Assembly (NCBI GenBank): GCA_026394555.1
Contig: JAPKXZ010000002.1
Coordinates: 1 to 40,008, forward strand
Direction of reading: 5' to 3'
Length of the DNA: 40,008 nucleotides
DNA from: Methanothrix sp.
GTDB lineage: Archaea > Halobacteriota > Methanosarcinia > Methanotrichales > Methanotrichaceae
Position 1 is the stretch's first letter. Each line of letters opens with the position of its first letter. The translations under genes were made by a program, and so were the position numbers. The notes under the pieces are model-generated. The model was given only the letters and a program-made list of their open reading frames with translations. It was not told the origin of the DNA and ran no database searches. Shown one piece after another: positions 8,419 through 17,371 of the stretch.

Positions 8419-9939
8419 ATTGATGAAAAAGTCCGCATTTTTGACACCACACTTAGGGATGGCGAGCAGACTCCGGGCGTATCTCTCACCCAGGACCAAA
8501 AGCTCAAGATCGCCAGGCAGCTTGACAAACTCGGTGTGAATGTTATCGAGGCTGGATTTCCCGTATCCTCCAAGGGGGAGTTTGACAGTGTCCGGCAGAT
8601 CGCTGGAGAGGGCCTCCGGGCCCAGGTCTGCGGCCTCTCCCGCATTGTGAAAAAAGATGTCCAGGCCTGCCTTGATGCCGATGTGGGCATGGTGCACGTC
8701 TTCGTTCCCACCTCTGACATCCAGATAGCTCATACTATTAAGAAGAGCCACGACGAGATTGTGGCCGGAGCTATGGAGACGGTGCAGTTTGTCAAGGACA
8801 ACGGCAGGACATGTCTCTTCTCTGCCATGGATGCCACCCGCACCTCGCCGCAGTTTTTGCATCGCATCTTCCGGGCAGTGCAGGAGGCGCACTGCGATAT
8901 CATCAACATCCCTGACACGGTGGGAGTAGCAGCTCCTTCTGCCTTCTACCGTTTTGTCAAGGATATCTGCGATGATGTCAATATGGTGGTCGATGTGCAC
9001 TGCCACAACGACTTCGGCCTGGCCGTGGCCAATAGCCTGGCGGCAGTGGAGGCGGGGGCCCGAGAGGTGCAGGTCTGCGTCAATGGTCTCGGCGAGAGGG
9101 CCGGCAACGCCAACCTGGCCGAGACGGTCATGAGTCTGCACGCCATTTATGGGGCTCGCACCAGCATAAAGACGGAATACCTGGTGGAGACGGCCCGCCT
9201 GGTAGAGCGGCTCACCGAGGTTAAGATACCCATAACTATGCCAATCGTGGGCGAGAACGCCTTCTCTCATGAGAGCGGCATTCACAGCCAAGGAATTATT
9301 GAGAACAGCAAGACCTTTGAGCCAGGTATCATGACTCCGGAGATGGTAGGCCACAAGAGGCGCATAGTCCTGGGCAAGCATACGGGAAGGCATGCCGTGG
9401 CCAAAGTGCTGGAGGAGGCAGGCTACCAGCCTACAGAGGAGCAGCTCCAGGAGATTCTGGAAAGGATCAAGGAGCTGGGCGACAAGGGAAAGCAGATCGC
9501 AAATATCGATCTTCAGACCATTGCCGACGTAGTGATCGGAGAGGTAGCCAAAGGAAGCCAGGCCGTAGTGCTCCGGGAGGTCTCGGTCATGACCGGCAAC
9601 ATCATCACGCCCACGGCAACCGTAAGGGCCCTGGTGCGGGGCAAAGAGAGAGTTCTCGCCCATATCGGCGTAGGGCCGGTAGACGCAGCCGTAAATGCCG
9701 TGCAGGGTCTCCTGGAGTGCGACACATCCATTCGCATCTGCGACTTTAGAATTGAAGCCATAAGCGGCGGGGCTGATGCTCTGGCGGAAGTGGTGATTGG
9801 AGTAGAGGACGACCGGGGGCGCAGGGTCAGCGCCAAATCGGCTCGTGAGGACATAGTCTTGGCATCCGTGGAGGCCCTGGTCAGTGCCATAAATCGGTTG
9901 ATGCTCCTGAATCCCGCAGATGAAAAGAAGAAGGCTTGA
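8419..9939 (+). CDS. leuA: 2-isopropylmalate synthase (start codon unclear)
   Basis: LeuA condenses acetyl-CoA with 2-oxoisovalerate in leucine synthesis. The sequence reads [20 protein letters not shown] at the N-terminus, then [36 protein letters not shown] (metal ligands), [24 protein letters not shown] and [12 protein letters not shown]-terminal regulatory LeuA domain contains [15 protein letters not shown] and [12 protein letters not shown]. The regulatory domain and AGFP/MDATRT signatures favour LeuA over AksA or citramalate synthase. The frame is open from 8371, but no ATG, GTG or TTG occurs in it before GTG 8536. A start at 8536 would delete the RDGEQTPG catalytic motif. I place the start at ATT 8419 provisionally; an indel or rare start codon is likely. 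A T-run at 9958 follows the gene. Confidence 0.88.
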   Translation: MDEKVRIFDTTLRDGEQTPGVSLTQDQKLKIARQLDKLGVNVIEAGFPVSSKGEFDSVRQIAGEGLRAQVCGLSRIVKKDVQACLDADVGMVHVFVPTSDIQIAHTIKKSHDEIVAGAMETVQFVKDNGRTCLFSAMDATRTSPQFLHRIFRAVQEAHCDIINIPDTVGVAAPSAFYRFVKDICDDVNMVVDVHCHNDFGLAVANSLAAVEAGAREVQVCVNGLGERAGNANLAETVMSLHAIYGARTSIKTEYLVETARLVERLTEVKIPITMPIVGENAFSHESGIHSQGIIENSKTFEPGIMTPEMVGHKRRIVLGKHTGRHAVAKVLEEAGYQPTEEQLQEILERIKELGDKGKQIANIDLQTIADVVIGEVAKGSQAVVLREVSVMTGNIITPTATVRALVRGKERVLAHIGVGPVDAAVNAVQGLLECDTSIRICDFRIEAISGGADALAEVVIGVEDDRGRRVSAKSAREDIVLASVEALVSAINRLMLLNPADEKKKA

Positions 9940-9957
9940 GTTTCAAGCAATCCATAA

Positions 9958-9964
9958 TTTTTTT
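9958..9964 (+). terminator. T-run downstream of leuA
   Basis: Seven consecutive T about 20 bases after the leuA stop codon, consistent with an archaeal U-tract terminator. Confidence 0.35.
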
Positions 9965-10016
9965 AGTATTAAATATCTGAATGAAGTTGCCCAATCGAAA
10001 CGAAAATTTTGGAGTG

Positions 10017-10505
10017 ATGAATACGAAGTATTGGATTATAGCTGCCGCAATGCTGCTAACTGTACCATCCGCGTATGGTTATATGATTGCTGATGAGATG
10101 AATAGCACAATAGAGACAATAAGGAACGAAACAGGAATAACACCTGCCGGGTGGTTAGAGGTTATAGAAGTAAGGAATGTTTGGAGCGCAGCATATCCAG
10201 AACTTAAATTGTATTGGACAAAAGTTGCTCCCAAGGCTTTTGTGCCTATTTATAGGCATGAAGACCTGCCGAAAGTAATCTCGGTTTTTAACATGACCGA
10301 GAATCGTCCAGAATTGAATGTCCCGGATACTTCGTCTTTATCAAGAGAGAAAAATCGCGAGCGAGCTTCCGTAATTTCCCTGACCGGTGAGTATATTTTG
10401 GTTGAAAATTTCCCACTGGAGGGATGGAATTACGAAAAAGCCAAGAAGGTCTTCTCAGCTCTAGCCTCAGATTTCAATTTCGCTCCAGCAAATGCGACCT
10501 CGTAG
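10017..10505 (+). CDS. Secreted protein of unknown function
   Basis: The frame is open from an ATG at 9981, but the signal peptide begins at the ATG at 10017 (MNTKYWIIAAAMLLTVPSAYG), giving 162 residues. The mature part is polar with one Trp-rich stretch (PAGWLEVIEVRNVWSAAYP), N-glycosylation sequons, no cysteine, and an alpha-helical-looking C-terminus. No family recognised. GGAG precedes 10017 by only two bases, so the start is not firmly decided. It sits alone between leuA and tatD. Confidence 0.6.
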   Translation: MNTKYWIIAAAMLLTVPSAYGYMIADEMNSTIETIRNETGITPAGWLEVIEVRNVWSAAYPELKLYWTKVAPKAFVPIYRHEDLPKVISVFNMTENRPELNVPDTSSLSREKNRERASVISLTGEYILVENFPLEGWNYEKAKKVFSALASDFNFAPANATS

Positions 10506-10693
10506 TTTCTCTCATTTCTCACTCTCTGTAATGAGACTTTCTCCTCAGCCCCTTCGCGATAGAATCCTCTGGACGCTGGCAGCATCTGGCGGAAAGGCAA
10601 TGTTTTTCTTTTTTTCAGCCACACCAAAAAAGATAATACCATCCACATCAACAAATTGATCTCATTGGAGGAATCTCATCGATAAATGTTCCT

Positions 10694-11449
10694 TTGCAAG
10701 GGGTAATCGATTCGCATTGCCACCTAGATTTCAAGCAGTTTAACAAAGATCGCGAAGCGGTAATGGACAGTGCCCGAAAATCCGGCGTGGTTCACATGAT
10801 CAACTCGGGTGTGGACTATTCCACCAATGCCAAGTCTCTGGAGCTGGCCAAGAAGTATGATTTCATCTCCGCCACCCTGGGGCTTTCCCCCAATACTTTG
10901 CAGAGCATAAAAGAGCCGGAACTCGATATGCTTTTTGAGCAGATAGAAAACAATGCCGGTCAGGCCGTGGGTATCGGCGAGGCGGGGCTGGACTACTATC
11001 ACTGCAAAGATGCTCCAACCAGGGAGCGCCAGGCAAAGGTCTTTAGCAGGGTCATTGAGCTCGCCAAATCCCTCGATTTGCCTCTGGTCATTCATTCCCG
11101 CGATGCCGAGCAGCCTGCTCTGGAAATGGTAAAGCACCTGGACAAGGTCGTATTCCACTGCTACAGCGGCACAATCGGAACTATGAAAGATGCCATTGAT
11201 CGGGGATTTTACATCTCATTGGCTACCAATCTCTGTCGATCCGCACAACATCAGATCCTGGCTAAAAATGTATCACTGGACCGGCTGCTGGTAGAGACGG
11301 ACAGCCCCTTCCTTTCGCCCCGAAGTGGCAGAAATGAACCCGCGTTTGTTACGGACTCTGTTCGGCTCATTGCCAGGATCAGAGGCATAGAGCCGCAAGA
11401 AATCGCCCAGATAACTGCGGATAATACCAAACGAATTTATAACATCTAA
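10694..11449 (+). CDS. tatD: TatD family metal-dependent hydrolase/DNase
   Basis: A 251-residue TIM-barrel hydrolase of the TatD family. Metal ligands are in the expected order: DSHCHLDF at the N-terminus, GIGEAGLDYYH near residue 95, LVIHSRDA near 130, VVFHCYSG near 155 and LLVETDSPFLSP near 205. Members are magnesium-dependent 3'-5' DNases implicated in DNA repair and quality control. Length is typical. The start is unusual: TTG at 10694 is the only standard codon near the barrel start. The clear GGAGG at 10667-10671 would fit better with an ATA codon at 10682, four codons upstream in the same frame. Confidence 0.9.
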   Translation: MQGVIDSHCHLDFKQFNKDREAVMDSARKSGVVHMINSGVDYSTNAKSLELAKKYDFISATLGLSPNTLQSIKEPELDMLFEQIENNAGQAVGIGEAGLDYYHCKDAPTRERQAKVFSRVIELAKSLDLPLVIHSRDAEQPALEMVKHLDKVVFHCYSGTIGTMKDAIDRGFYISLATNLCRSAQHQILAKNVSLDRLLVETDSPFLSPRSGRNEPAFVTDSVRLIARIRGIEPQEIAQITADNTKRIYNI

Positions 11450-11475
11450 TCCAAATATACTAAGAAAGGGTTAAC

Positions 11476-11970
11476 ATGAATCGGATGCCAATACAGTTCG
11501 AGCATATCTTGAGTTACCTGGGCTCCAAGAAGGAGAAGGGGAGAAAGAAGATCGGACTGCTCGTAGATGGGCCCAATATGCTCAGAAAGGAGTTCCAGAC
11601 GGACCTGGAAGAGATCCGGGACATCCTCAAGGATTACGGCGACATCAAGATGGGTAAGGTTTTCTTAAATCAGTACGCCTCGGAGAAACTGGTTGAAGCC
11701 GTGGAAAATCAGGGTTTTGAGCCGGTGATCTGCACCAGCGACGTAGATGTGAGAATGGCCGTAGAGGGCGTGGATATGATCTATAATCCCGTCATCGACA
11801 CCCTGGCACTCGTCACCCGCGATGCCGATTTAAAACCGGTGCTCATGAAAGCTATGGAGCACGGCAAGGAGACCATCATCTTCGGAGCGGAGCCCGGCTT
11901 CTCAGTGGCTCTACGTAACTCCGCCGATTATGTCATAGTTCTTCGTAACGGCCAGTATGTACCGGAATAA
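11476..11970 (+). CDS. NYN domain (LabA/DUF88-type) protein
   Basis: A 164-residue protein of the archaeal NYN/LabA-DUF88 group (the TIGR00288-type conserved archaeal protein). The PIN-like fold is marked by acidic residues at strand ends: IGLLVDGPNMLRKEF, CTSDVDVRMAVEGVDMI and LALVTRDADLKPVLMKA, ending with an ETIIFGAEPGFSVALRNSAD segment. NYN domains are predicted metal-dependent RNases acting on structured or modified RNA. The gene follows tatD by 26 bases and precedes the rhomboid gene by 27, so the three may be co-transcribed. Confidence 0.85.
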   Translation: MNRMPIQFEHILSYLGSKKEKGRKKIGLLVDGPNMLRKEFQTDLEEIRDILKDYGDIKMGKVFLNQYASEKLVEAVENQGFEPVICTSDVDVRMAVEGVDMIYNPVIDTLALVTRDADLKPVLMKAMEHGKETIIFGAEPGFSVALRNSADYVIVLRNGQYVPE

Positions 11971-11997
11971 ATATAATATTATTGTAAGGGAGTTAAA

Positions 11998-12660
11998 TTG
12001 AAACCATTTCAGACCATGACCGCTCGAAGGGAGGACAATAGATACCGGGATGAATGGGGTGAATCGCAAAAACCAGTCTACGGCTGGCGAGGTCGCATAC
12101 CTTCCGGGCTGCCCATAACCTATTCGGGTCTTATATTATTAGCATGCATTGTAGTATTCTTCATCAGCGTCATTTTTCCTGCCTTCGTATACAACTACCT
12201 GGCTTTAAATCCAGACCATGTAATGCAAAGGCCCTGGACGCTCATAACGCATATGTTCGTGCATGCAGACTTTAACCACCTCTTCTGGAATATGCTCTTT
12301 CTCTTCTTCTTTGGCATGGAGCTGGAAAGGCGCGTGGGTGAGAATAAATTCCTGCAGATCTACATGTTCTCAGGGATAGTGGCGGCGTTTGGCCAGATGA
12401 TGATATCCAGCGGCTCCATGGTGGGAGCGAGCGGAGCTCTCTATGGTGTGATGGGCTGTCTTGCAATGATTGCTCCCGAGATTCGCATACTGCTCTTCTT
12501 CGTGATACCGGTGAGCATTCGTGGTGCAGTCGTGCTATTCGTCCTGATTGATTTTCTGACCCTAGGTTCGGCAGACAACATCGCTCATATGGCCCATATC
12601 GTGGGGCTGTTAGTTGGACTGACTTACGGGCAGGCGATGATGAGAACGTCGAAATATTAA
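11998..12660 (+). CDS. Rhomboid family intramembrane serine protease
   Basis: A 220-residue membrane protein with about six transmembrane helices after a ~40-residue soluble N-terminus. The catalytic serine is in GASGALYG (near residue 145) after the conserved HMFVHADFNHLFWNMLFLFF block (W-R-like loop and HxxxxHxxxN motif). The catalytic histidine is in the last helices (HMAHIVGLLVGLTYG). Rhomboids cleave membrane proteins within the bilayer. The start appears to be TTG 11998, preceded by GGGAGTTAAA. It is downstream of the NYN-protein gene. Confidence 0.9.
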   Translation: MKPFQTMTARREDNRYRDEWGESQKPVYGWRGRIPSGLPITYSGLILLACIVVFFISVIFPAFVYNYLALNPDHVMQRPWTLITHMFVHADFNHLFWNMLFLFFFGMELERRVGENKFLQIYMFSGIVAAFGQMMISSGSMVGASGALYGVMGCLAMIAPEIRILLFFVIPVSIRGAVVLFVLIDFLTLGSADNIAHMAHIVGLLVGLTYGQAMMRTSKY

Positions 12661-12881
12661 TATGAGCTATAGATGTTCTTAAGTCTCATCGTATAATTAA
12701 TATTATTTTTATAATATTCACTCAGGCGGGACTAAGCACCTCAATTTTACTGCAAAAAGTAAATAATGATAAATAATTATTGCGCATAATAAGGCAATGA
12801 GTTGTAGCTCTATAGCTCTGTGCACGATTATATTAAATTAATTTCCGGTGCAATAAACCATTCATGTATTTGGACCAATCT
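12661..12881. other. A+T-rich intergenic region before the HerA-like gene
   Basis: About 220 bases, strongly A+T-rich, with T-runs after the rhomboid stop codon (TATTATTTTTATAATATT) that may terminate that transcript. A small imperfect repeat, GTAGCTCTATAGCTCTG, is present. I see no ORF or RNA gene in it. Confidence 0.5.
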
Positions 12882-12890
12882 TTTTATACT
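12881..12890 (+). promoter_or_regulatory. TATA box of the HerA-like gene
   Basis: TTTTTATACT lies about 55 bases before the start codon, giving a leader of roughly 30 bases. Confidence 0.45.
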
Positions 12891-12943
12891 TCAAGATACC
12901 TATTAAAAATGGGAATGTAGCAAGAAGGCGATGCAAAATAGTG

Positions 12944-14545
12944 ATGTCGATAGCAAAGGGGTCGGTCGGTACAATTGTTGGTGAGACCAATCCATTAGCA
13001 TTTAAGTTCATTATAAACAAAGAGGTAGGTCGAGGCACTTACATCAAGGCCAAAGCCGACGGGAGGGAATGGGCACTCGCCCAGGTGGAGGACGTCAAAC
13101 GGTCCAACTCCGCCTACAGCGTAAACCAGCTCAATGATGCCGCCCGGAATTATGATTCTAGAGAGATGATGATAGCTGAAGCCAGGGTTATCGGCGTGAC
13201 AAGCAACGGCAAGCTGCATCTTCCCACCAGTCCTGCCCGACCGGGAGATCCGGTCTTCATAGCCGACGAAAAACTGATCAAGGCAACGCTGGGCCTGGCC
13301 AAGGGAGATATGTACATCGGCATGTTGCGAGGCTATGATATCCGGGTGGAGCTGGACGCCAATACCCTGGTACAAAAGCATTGCAGCGTCCTCGCCAAAA
13401 CCGGTTCAGGAAAATCCTACACGGCAGCCGTGATTTTGGAAGAGCTGCTGGAAAGAAAGGTGGCTCTGCTCATCATCGATCCCCACGGCGAGTATGCCTC
13501 CATGAAGGAGCCCAACAAAGTGGGCGACTTTTCCAGATATAAGGTCAAGCCGCGCGGTTATGATGCCACCATCTACACTCCCGGAGAGATGGCCATGAAC
13601 CCGAGAGCCGACCGGCCTTTTCGCTTTAACGGAATGAACATGTCTGCCCGAGAGGTGGCAAAGATGATTCCCCACGAGAGCAGCAGCAGCGGCCAGTTGG
13701 GATTGCTCTACGAGGCCATCAGTGCCCTGCGGGCGGAGACGGATGCCTATACCCTGGAGGACGTCATCGAACAGGTAGTACGCAGCAATTCCAAGGTAAA
13801 GTGGAATTTAGTAGGCCAGCTGGAGTCGCTCCTGGAGCTGGGGCTCTTCTCGGGAGCGGAGACGCCGGTAGAGGAGCTTTTGCGACCCGGCAGGGCCGCT
13901 GTTATCGACATGACCGGAATACTTCCTGAACTGCAGGCCATGATCGTATCTCGACTTTTAACGGATGTCTTTGAGGCCAGAAAGCGCCGGCTGGTCTCGC
14001 CGGGAATGGTGGTGGTAGAGGAAGCCCACAACTACATACCGGAACGGGGCACTGGAAACGCCGCTTCTACCAGCATTGTGCGTACCATTGCCGCGGAAGG
14101 CCGAAAATTTGGCCTGGGGCTGATGATCATCAGCCAGAGGCCGGCCCGGGTGGACAAGAACGTCATCTCTCAGTGCAACACTCAGATCATTATGAGGGTC
14201 ACCAATCCCAATGACCTCAAGGCGCTCTCCAAAGGACTGGAGGGAATGACAGGCGATCTGGAGGAGGAGATCAAGAGGCTGCCGGCAGGCGTGGCCATGC
14301 TGGTTAGTAATGAGATCGAAAGGCCCATCACAGTTGATATCCGGCCCAGGAAATCCAGACATGGGGGCGTGAGCACCCAGATCGTTATCAAAGAGAAGGC
14401 CGCAGGCGCAGTCCGTGCTTCTCGGGGCGCGGAAAAAAGATCAGGCGCTCCCCCGGCGTCTCCTACGGGAGCTAAGGCAAAAAGACCTGGGGAGAAAAAG
14501 GCAAGCGGCCTATTAAAAAAGGTCTTTGGGGCGAGAAAGATATAA
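12944..14545 (+). CDS. HerA-like ATPase/DNA translocase
   Basis: A 533-residue FtsK/HerA-superfamily ATPase. It has an N-terminal beta-barrel (HAS-barrel; GTIVGETNPLAFKFIINKE), Walker A in LAKTGSGKSYTAAV near residue 155, a conserved LIIDPHGEYASM, Walker B MVVVEEAHNYIPERG near residue 355 and the ISQCNTQIIMRVTN sensor region. A basic Gly/Ala/Lys-rich tail follows. HerA ATPases form hexameric rings that drive DNA resection with NurA and Mre11-Rad50; no nurA, mre11 or rad50 lies in this window, so it may be a stand-alone paralogue. ATG 12944 is preceded by an in-frame GTG. The 3' end is followed closely by a secreted-protein gene. Confidence 0.87.
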   Translation: MSIAKGSVGTIVGETNPLAFKFIINKEVGRGTYIKAKADGREWALAQVEDVKRSNSAYSVNQLNDAARNYDSREMMIAEARVIGVTSNGKLHLPTSPARPGDPVFIADEKLIKATLGLAKGDMYIGMLRGYDIRVELDANTLVQKHCSVLAKTGSGKSYTAAVILEELLERKVALLIIDPHGEYASMKEPNKVGDFSRYKVKPRGYDATIYTPGEMAMNPRADRPFRFNGMNMSAREVAKMIPHESSSSGQLGLLYEAISALRAETDAYTLEDVIEQVVRSNSKVKWNLVGQLESLLELGLFSGAETPVEELLRPGRAAVIDMTGILPELQAMIVSRLLTDVFEARKRRLVSPGMVVVEEAHNYIPERGTGNAASTSIVRTIAAEGRKFGLGLMIISQRPARVDKNVISQCNTQIIMRVTNPNDLKALSKGLEGMTGDLEEEIKRLPAGVAMLVSNEIERPITVDIRPRKSRHGGVSTQIVIKEKAAGAVRASRGAEKRSGAPPASPTGAKAKRPGEKKASGLLKKVFGARKI

Positions 14546-14582
14546 TGATGATTTGCCAGCCAAATATAACATAAGTCTTAAT

Positions 14583-15350
14583 ATGTCAAAGCACGTATTT
14601 AACGTCATGATTTGGAAAGCCAGGAGATTAGTAATTCTGATAGCCTTATCGCTGGCGATCCTTGCACTATTTGCCGTCCATGCCTATGCCATCATTGATG
14701 GAGGCTCGGGACTATCCGCGGACCAGCTCATTGATTTCAGCAATGGGATTTACATCCCCAACAACGGTATACCGGAAAACCCAGCGGCGGCAAGAAAGCT
14801 GTGGAGCGAGGAGAGCGGCATCAATTTTACCATGCCCGGCAATCTATCCGAAAACGGCACCAATCCGCAGGCGTCCCGAAGCTCTGTGAAAACCGGCGAG
14901 GCACTGGAATATCAGACAGCAAGTACCGTGAGCTCAGGCCAGGCTAAAGCCGCATCATCGGCAGAACCGGCCATCTCGCAGGCTCCACTGCCGACATCAT
15001 CACCGGCAATATCGCAGACTACATCTCCGACAGTAAGCAAAGCCGGAAACTGGTCCTTCCGGCTTAAAGACAGCAAGAACAGATTCCTGGCCCTCACGCT
15101 TTTCCAGTCAGAGAATGCAGTTTTCGGAACGGGCAACATAAATGACGGCGGCGATACCATGAAGGCTTCGGCTTCCGGTTCAGTTTCCGCTGATAAATTG
15201 AGTCTGGATGTGATATCCTCTGGAACCGTAAACCTCTACCGGCTTAGGCTCAACTTGAGTGGCAACTCCGCCTCCGGTGAATACAGGGCGTTTTCGACTA
15301 AAGGCGATCCCTGGACGGGGATTGTGGAAGGAGTGCTAGCTGCAAAATAA
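14583..15350 (+). CDS. Secreted protein with Ser/Thr/Pro-rich linker, unknown
   Basis: The frame is open from 14526, overlapping the HerA gene, but the ATG at 14583 gives 255 residues with an N-terminal hydrophobic segment (RRLVILIALSLAILALFAVH) ending at AYA, a signal peptide. The next part is polar and Asn-rich. A low-complexity Ser/Thr/Pro/Ala linker is centred near residue 140, and a C-terminal beta-rich domain begins WSFRLKDSKNRFLALTLFQS and has a NLSGNSASGEYRAFS segment, which looks like a small extracellular beta-barrel. No named family recognised. Confidence 0.65.
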   Translation: MSKHVFNVMIWKARRLVILIALSLAILALFAVHAYAIIDGGSGLSADQLIDFSNGIYIPNNGIPENPAAARKLWSEESGINFTMPGNLSENGTNPQASRSSVKTGEALEYQTASTVSSGQAKAASSAEPAISQAPLPTSSPAISQTTSPTVSKAGNWSFRLKDSKNRFLALTLFQSENAVFGTGNINDGGDTMKASASGSVSADKLSLDVISSGTVNLYRLRLNLSGNSASGEYRAFSTKGDPWTGIVEGVLAAK

Positions 15351-15375
15351 TCAAATGCTCAGTGGTCAAAGAGAG

Positions 15376-15519
15376 ATGATTGATTCGCAGTAGGATCTTC
15401 TTGATGAGGTCAAGGATTCCAGAAAAGATCTAAAAGGCTACCTGGATCAGAGGTTCGAGAAGCTGGAGGACGAGGTAGTCGAGATGAGAACCGCTTTGAG
15501 GGAGAAGGGAAATATTTAG
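15376..15519 (+). pseudogene. Coiled-coil gene remnant with an internal TAG
   Basis: From ATG 15376 the frame reads five codons to a TAG at 15391, then 41 open codons: LLDEVKDSRKDLKGYLDQRF and EKLEDEVVEMRTALREKGNI to TAG 15517. The continuous heptad-like amphipathic pattern and codon use suggest a real coding remnant. No standard start codon follows the TAG in the right place. It could be a decayed tail, and pyrrolysine read-through is not supported by anything else here. Confidence 0.35.
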
Positions 15520-15619
15520 CTACGGCCTGACCAAGGTGCCGCCAAAGATAATTTTTTATTATTCTCAAGATTATTCTCATTAATAAGCCTTTTATCTTGT
15601 CCGGCATATCTCCCTCTTC

Positions 15620-16522
15620 ATGCTATCCCTTTCCATCCATGCCGGCGGCCTGCAGCTCAATAATCCCATCCTGCTGGCGGCAGGCATCCTGGGCACTACC
15701 GGTGCCTCTCTCTGTCGTGCCGCCCGGGCAGGCGCAGGCGGCGTGGTCACCAAATCCGTGGGATCCTTGCCGCGGGAGGGCCACCCCGGTCCCACCATTG
15801 TTCATGTGGACGGTGGCCTTCTCAATGCCATGGGCCTGCCCAATCCTTCCTACAAAGACTTTCAGGACGAGATCGATACAGCCCGCAAAGGCGGGGTGCC
15901 CGTCATCGCCAGCATATTCGGATCTTTTGCCGCAGAGTTCGCCCAGATCGCTCGCAGCCTGAAGGCAGACGCCTTCGAGCTGAACCTCTCCTGCCCCCAT
16001 GCCGAGAAGTATGGCAGCGAACTGGGCCGCTATCCCGATCTGGTGGAATCCGTTACTGGAGCCGTGAAGGCTGCTGCAGATGTGCCGGTCTGGGTCAAGC
16101 TGACTCCGAACACGGCCGATATCCTGGAGCTGGGCCTGGCGGCGCAGCGGGGCGGAGCTGACGCCATAGTGGCCATAAACACACTCAAGGCCATGGCCAT
16201 TGATATCGAGACCGGTTACCCGATATTGGGAAATCGCTTCGGCGGCCTGTCGGGTTCTGCCATCAAACCGGTGGCCGTGCGCTGTGTCTACGAGCTGGCC
16301 GGGCGCCTGGAGATTCCGGTGATAGGCGTAGGCGGCGTCTCCACCTGGGAGGATGCCGTGGAAATGATCATGGCCGGGGCCTCGGCGGTGCAGGTGGGAA
16401 CTGCTCTTCTCAAGGGCTACGGGGTCTTCGAGGAGATCACAACTGGTCTATCCCGCTACCTGGAGAGAAAATCGTTGACACTGGAGGAATTACGTGGCCT
16501 GGCAGGGAGGAGACGCTCATGA
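15620..16522 (+). CDS. pyrD: Dihydroorotate dehydrogenase, class 1B catalytic subunit
   Basis: A 300-residue FMN-dependent TIM-barrel enzyme that oxidises dihydroorotate to orotate in UMP synthesis. Recognisable segments are NPILLAAGILGTTG, GGVVTKSVGSLPREGHPGP, the substrate-binding FELNLSCPHAEKYGSELG, VWVKLTPNTADI, AINTLKAMAIDIETG, and the FMN phosphate-binding region IPVIGVGGVSTWEDAVEMIM with AGASAVQVGTALL. These belong to the class 1B (PyrDB-like) type, which needs an FAD/2Fe-2S partner. That partner, PyrK, begins within its stop codon (ATGA-type overlap), so the two are translationally coupled. Confidence 0.94.
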   Translation: MLSLSIHAGGLQLNNPILLAAGILGTTGASLCRAARAGAGGVVTKSVGSLPREGHPGPTIVHVDGGLLNAMGLPNPSYKDFQDEIDTARKGGVPVIASIFGSFAAEFAQIARSLKADAFELNLSCPHAEKYGSELGRYPDLVESVTGAVKAAADVPVWVKLTPNTADILELGLAAQRGGADAIVAINTLKAMAIDIETGYPILGNRFGGLSGSAIKPVAVRCVYELAGRLEIPVIGVGGVSTWEDAVEMIMAGASAVQVGTALLKGYGVFEEITTGLSRYLERKSLTLEELRGLAGRRRS

Positions 16523-17289
16523 AACCCATAAACTGCATCATAGAAGAAGTGCGCTCGGAGGCTCCTCTGATCAGGACCTTTCGGCTGGATAGAAACTTTG
16601 ACCCGGCACCAGGGCAGTACGTCATGGTCTGGATCAGAGGCGTGGATGAGATTCCCATGAGCTTCTCGGGACCTGATACCATAACGGTGCAGTCGGTAGG
16701 CGAGGCTTCAGCCGCGCTCTTTAGCTTGGGCAGAGGAAGCAGCGTCGGCCTGCGGGGCCCTCTGGGCAATGGCTTTGTCCTGCGGGGCAAGAGAATTCTG
16801 CTCATGGGCGGCGGCGTGGGCACTGCGCCGCTGGCTTTTTTGGGCGAGCAGGCCAAAAGCGCTAGCATGAAGGTCGCCTCACTGCTCGGCTTTCGCTGCA
16901 AAGAAGACCTCATCTTCCGGGATCGATTTGAGGCTCTGGGAGATACTATTATCACCACCGATGACGGCTCCCTGGGCATACACGGCCGCGTTGCATCCGG
17001 GCTAAAAGAGCTAGACTTATTCGAGTACGATCAGATCTACCTTTGCGGCCCGGAGATGATGATGTGGGACATAATTTCCCGAACAGCGGAGCACGCCAAA
17101 AAGACCCAGGCCTGCATCAACCGCTACTTCAAGTGCGCGGCAGGCATCTGCGGATCCTGCTGCCTGGACCCGGATGGCCTGCGGGTCTGTGTGGAAGGGC
17201 CGGTCGTAATGGCCGACCGATTGCTGGAGAGCGAGTTTGGGCGATACCGGCGAGGCCCCACCGGTGGCAAGGGTCCCTGCAAAGGATAG
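16519..17289 (+). CDS. pyrK: Dihydroorotate dehydrogenase electron-transfer subunit
   Basis: A 256-residue ferredoxin-reductase-like protein with an FAD-binding barrel (DPAPGQYVMVWIRGVDEIPMS), NAD-binding half (ILLMGGGVGTAPLAFL) and C-terminal 2Fe-2S cysteines in CAAGICGSCCLDPDG plus the later VCVEGP. This is the PyrK arrangement, passing electrons from PyrD's FMN to NAD+. The start ATG overlaps the pyrD stop codon by four bases. The length is normal. It differs from the related protein at 30 kb, which carries an NfnA-like sequence without a PyrD neighbour. Confidence 0.94.
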   Translation: MKPINCIIEEVRSEAPLIRTFRLDRNFDPAPGQYVMVWIRGVDEIPMSFSGPDTITVQSVGEASAALFSLGRGSSVGLRGPLGNGFVLRGKRILLMGGGVGTAPLAFLGEQAKSASMKVASLLGFRCKEDLIFRDRFEALGDTIITTDDGSLGIHGRVASGLKELDLFEYDQIYLCGPEMMMWDIISRTAEHAKKTQACINRYFKCAAGICGSCCLDPDGLRVCVEGPVVMADRLLESEFGRYRRGPTGGKGPCKG

Positions 17290-17299
17290 TTGACTTGCG

Positions 17300-17340
17300 A
17301 ATACGATCACCACAAAGGCACAAAGGCACAAAGACGACTT
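17300..17340. repeat. CACAAAGGCACAAAG simple repeat between pyrK and the FAA-hydrolase gene
   Basis: Three imperfect 9-base units (CACAAAGGC/ACAAAGGCA/CAAAGACG). Such CACAAAGGCACAAAG strings occur between genes in many prokaryotic genomes, and a related CACAGAG-type sequence lies at about 21.07-21.16 kb in this window. Confidence 0.5.
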
Positions 17341-17371
17341 AATAATATTTGGCTCGGAGAGATGGTTTAAA

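Noticed and set aside
8413-9663. Long open frame of 416 codons on the minus strand opposite leuA
   Set aside because: It is the antisense shadow of a well-supported leuA gene, has a low-complexity His/Asp/Leu-rich translation and no recognisable domain.
15391-15393. TAG as a pyrrolysine codon
   Set aside because: No pyrrolysine genes or signals in the window and the frame lacks other support, so decay is simpler.
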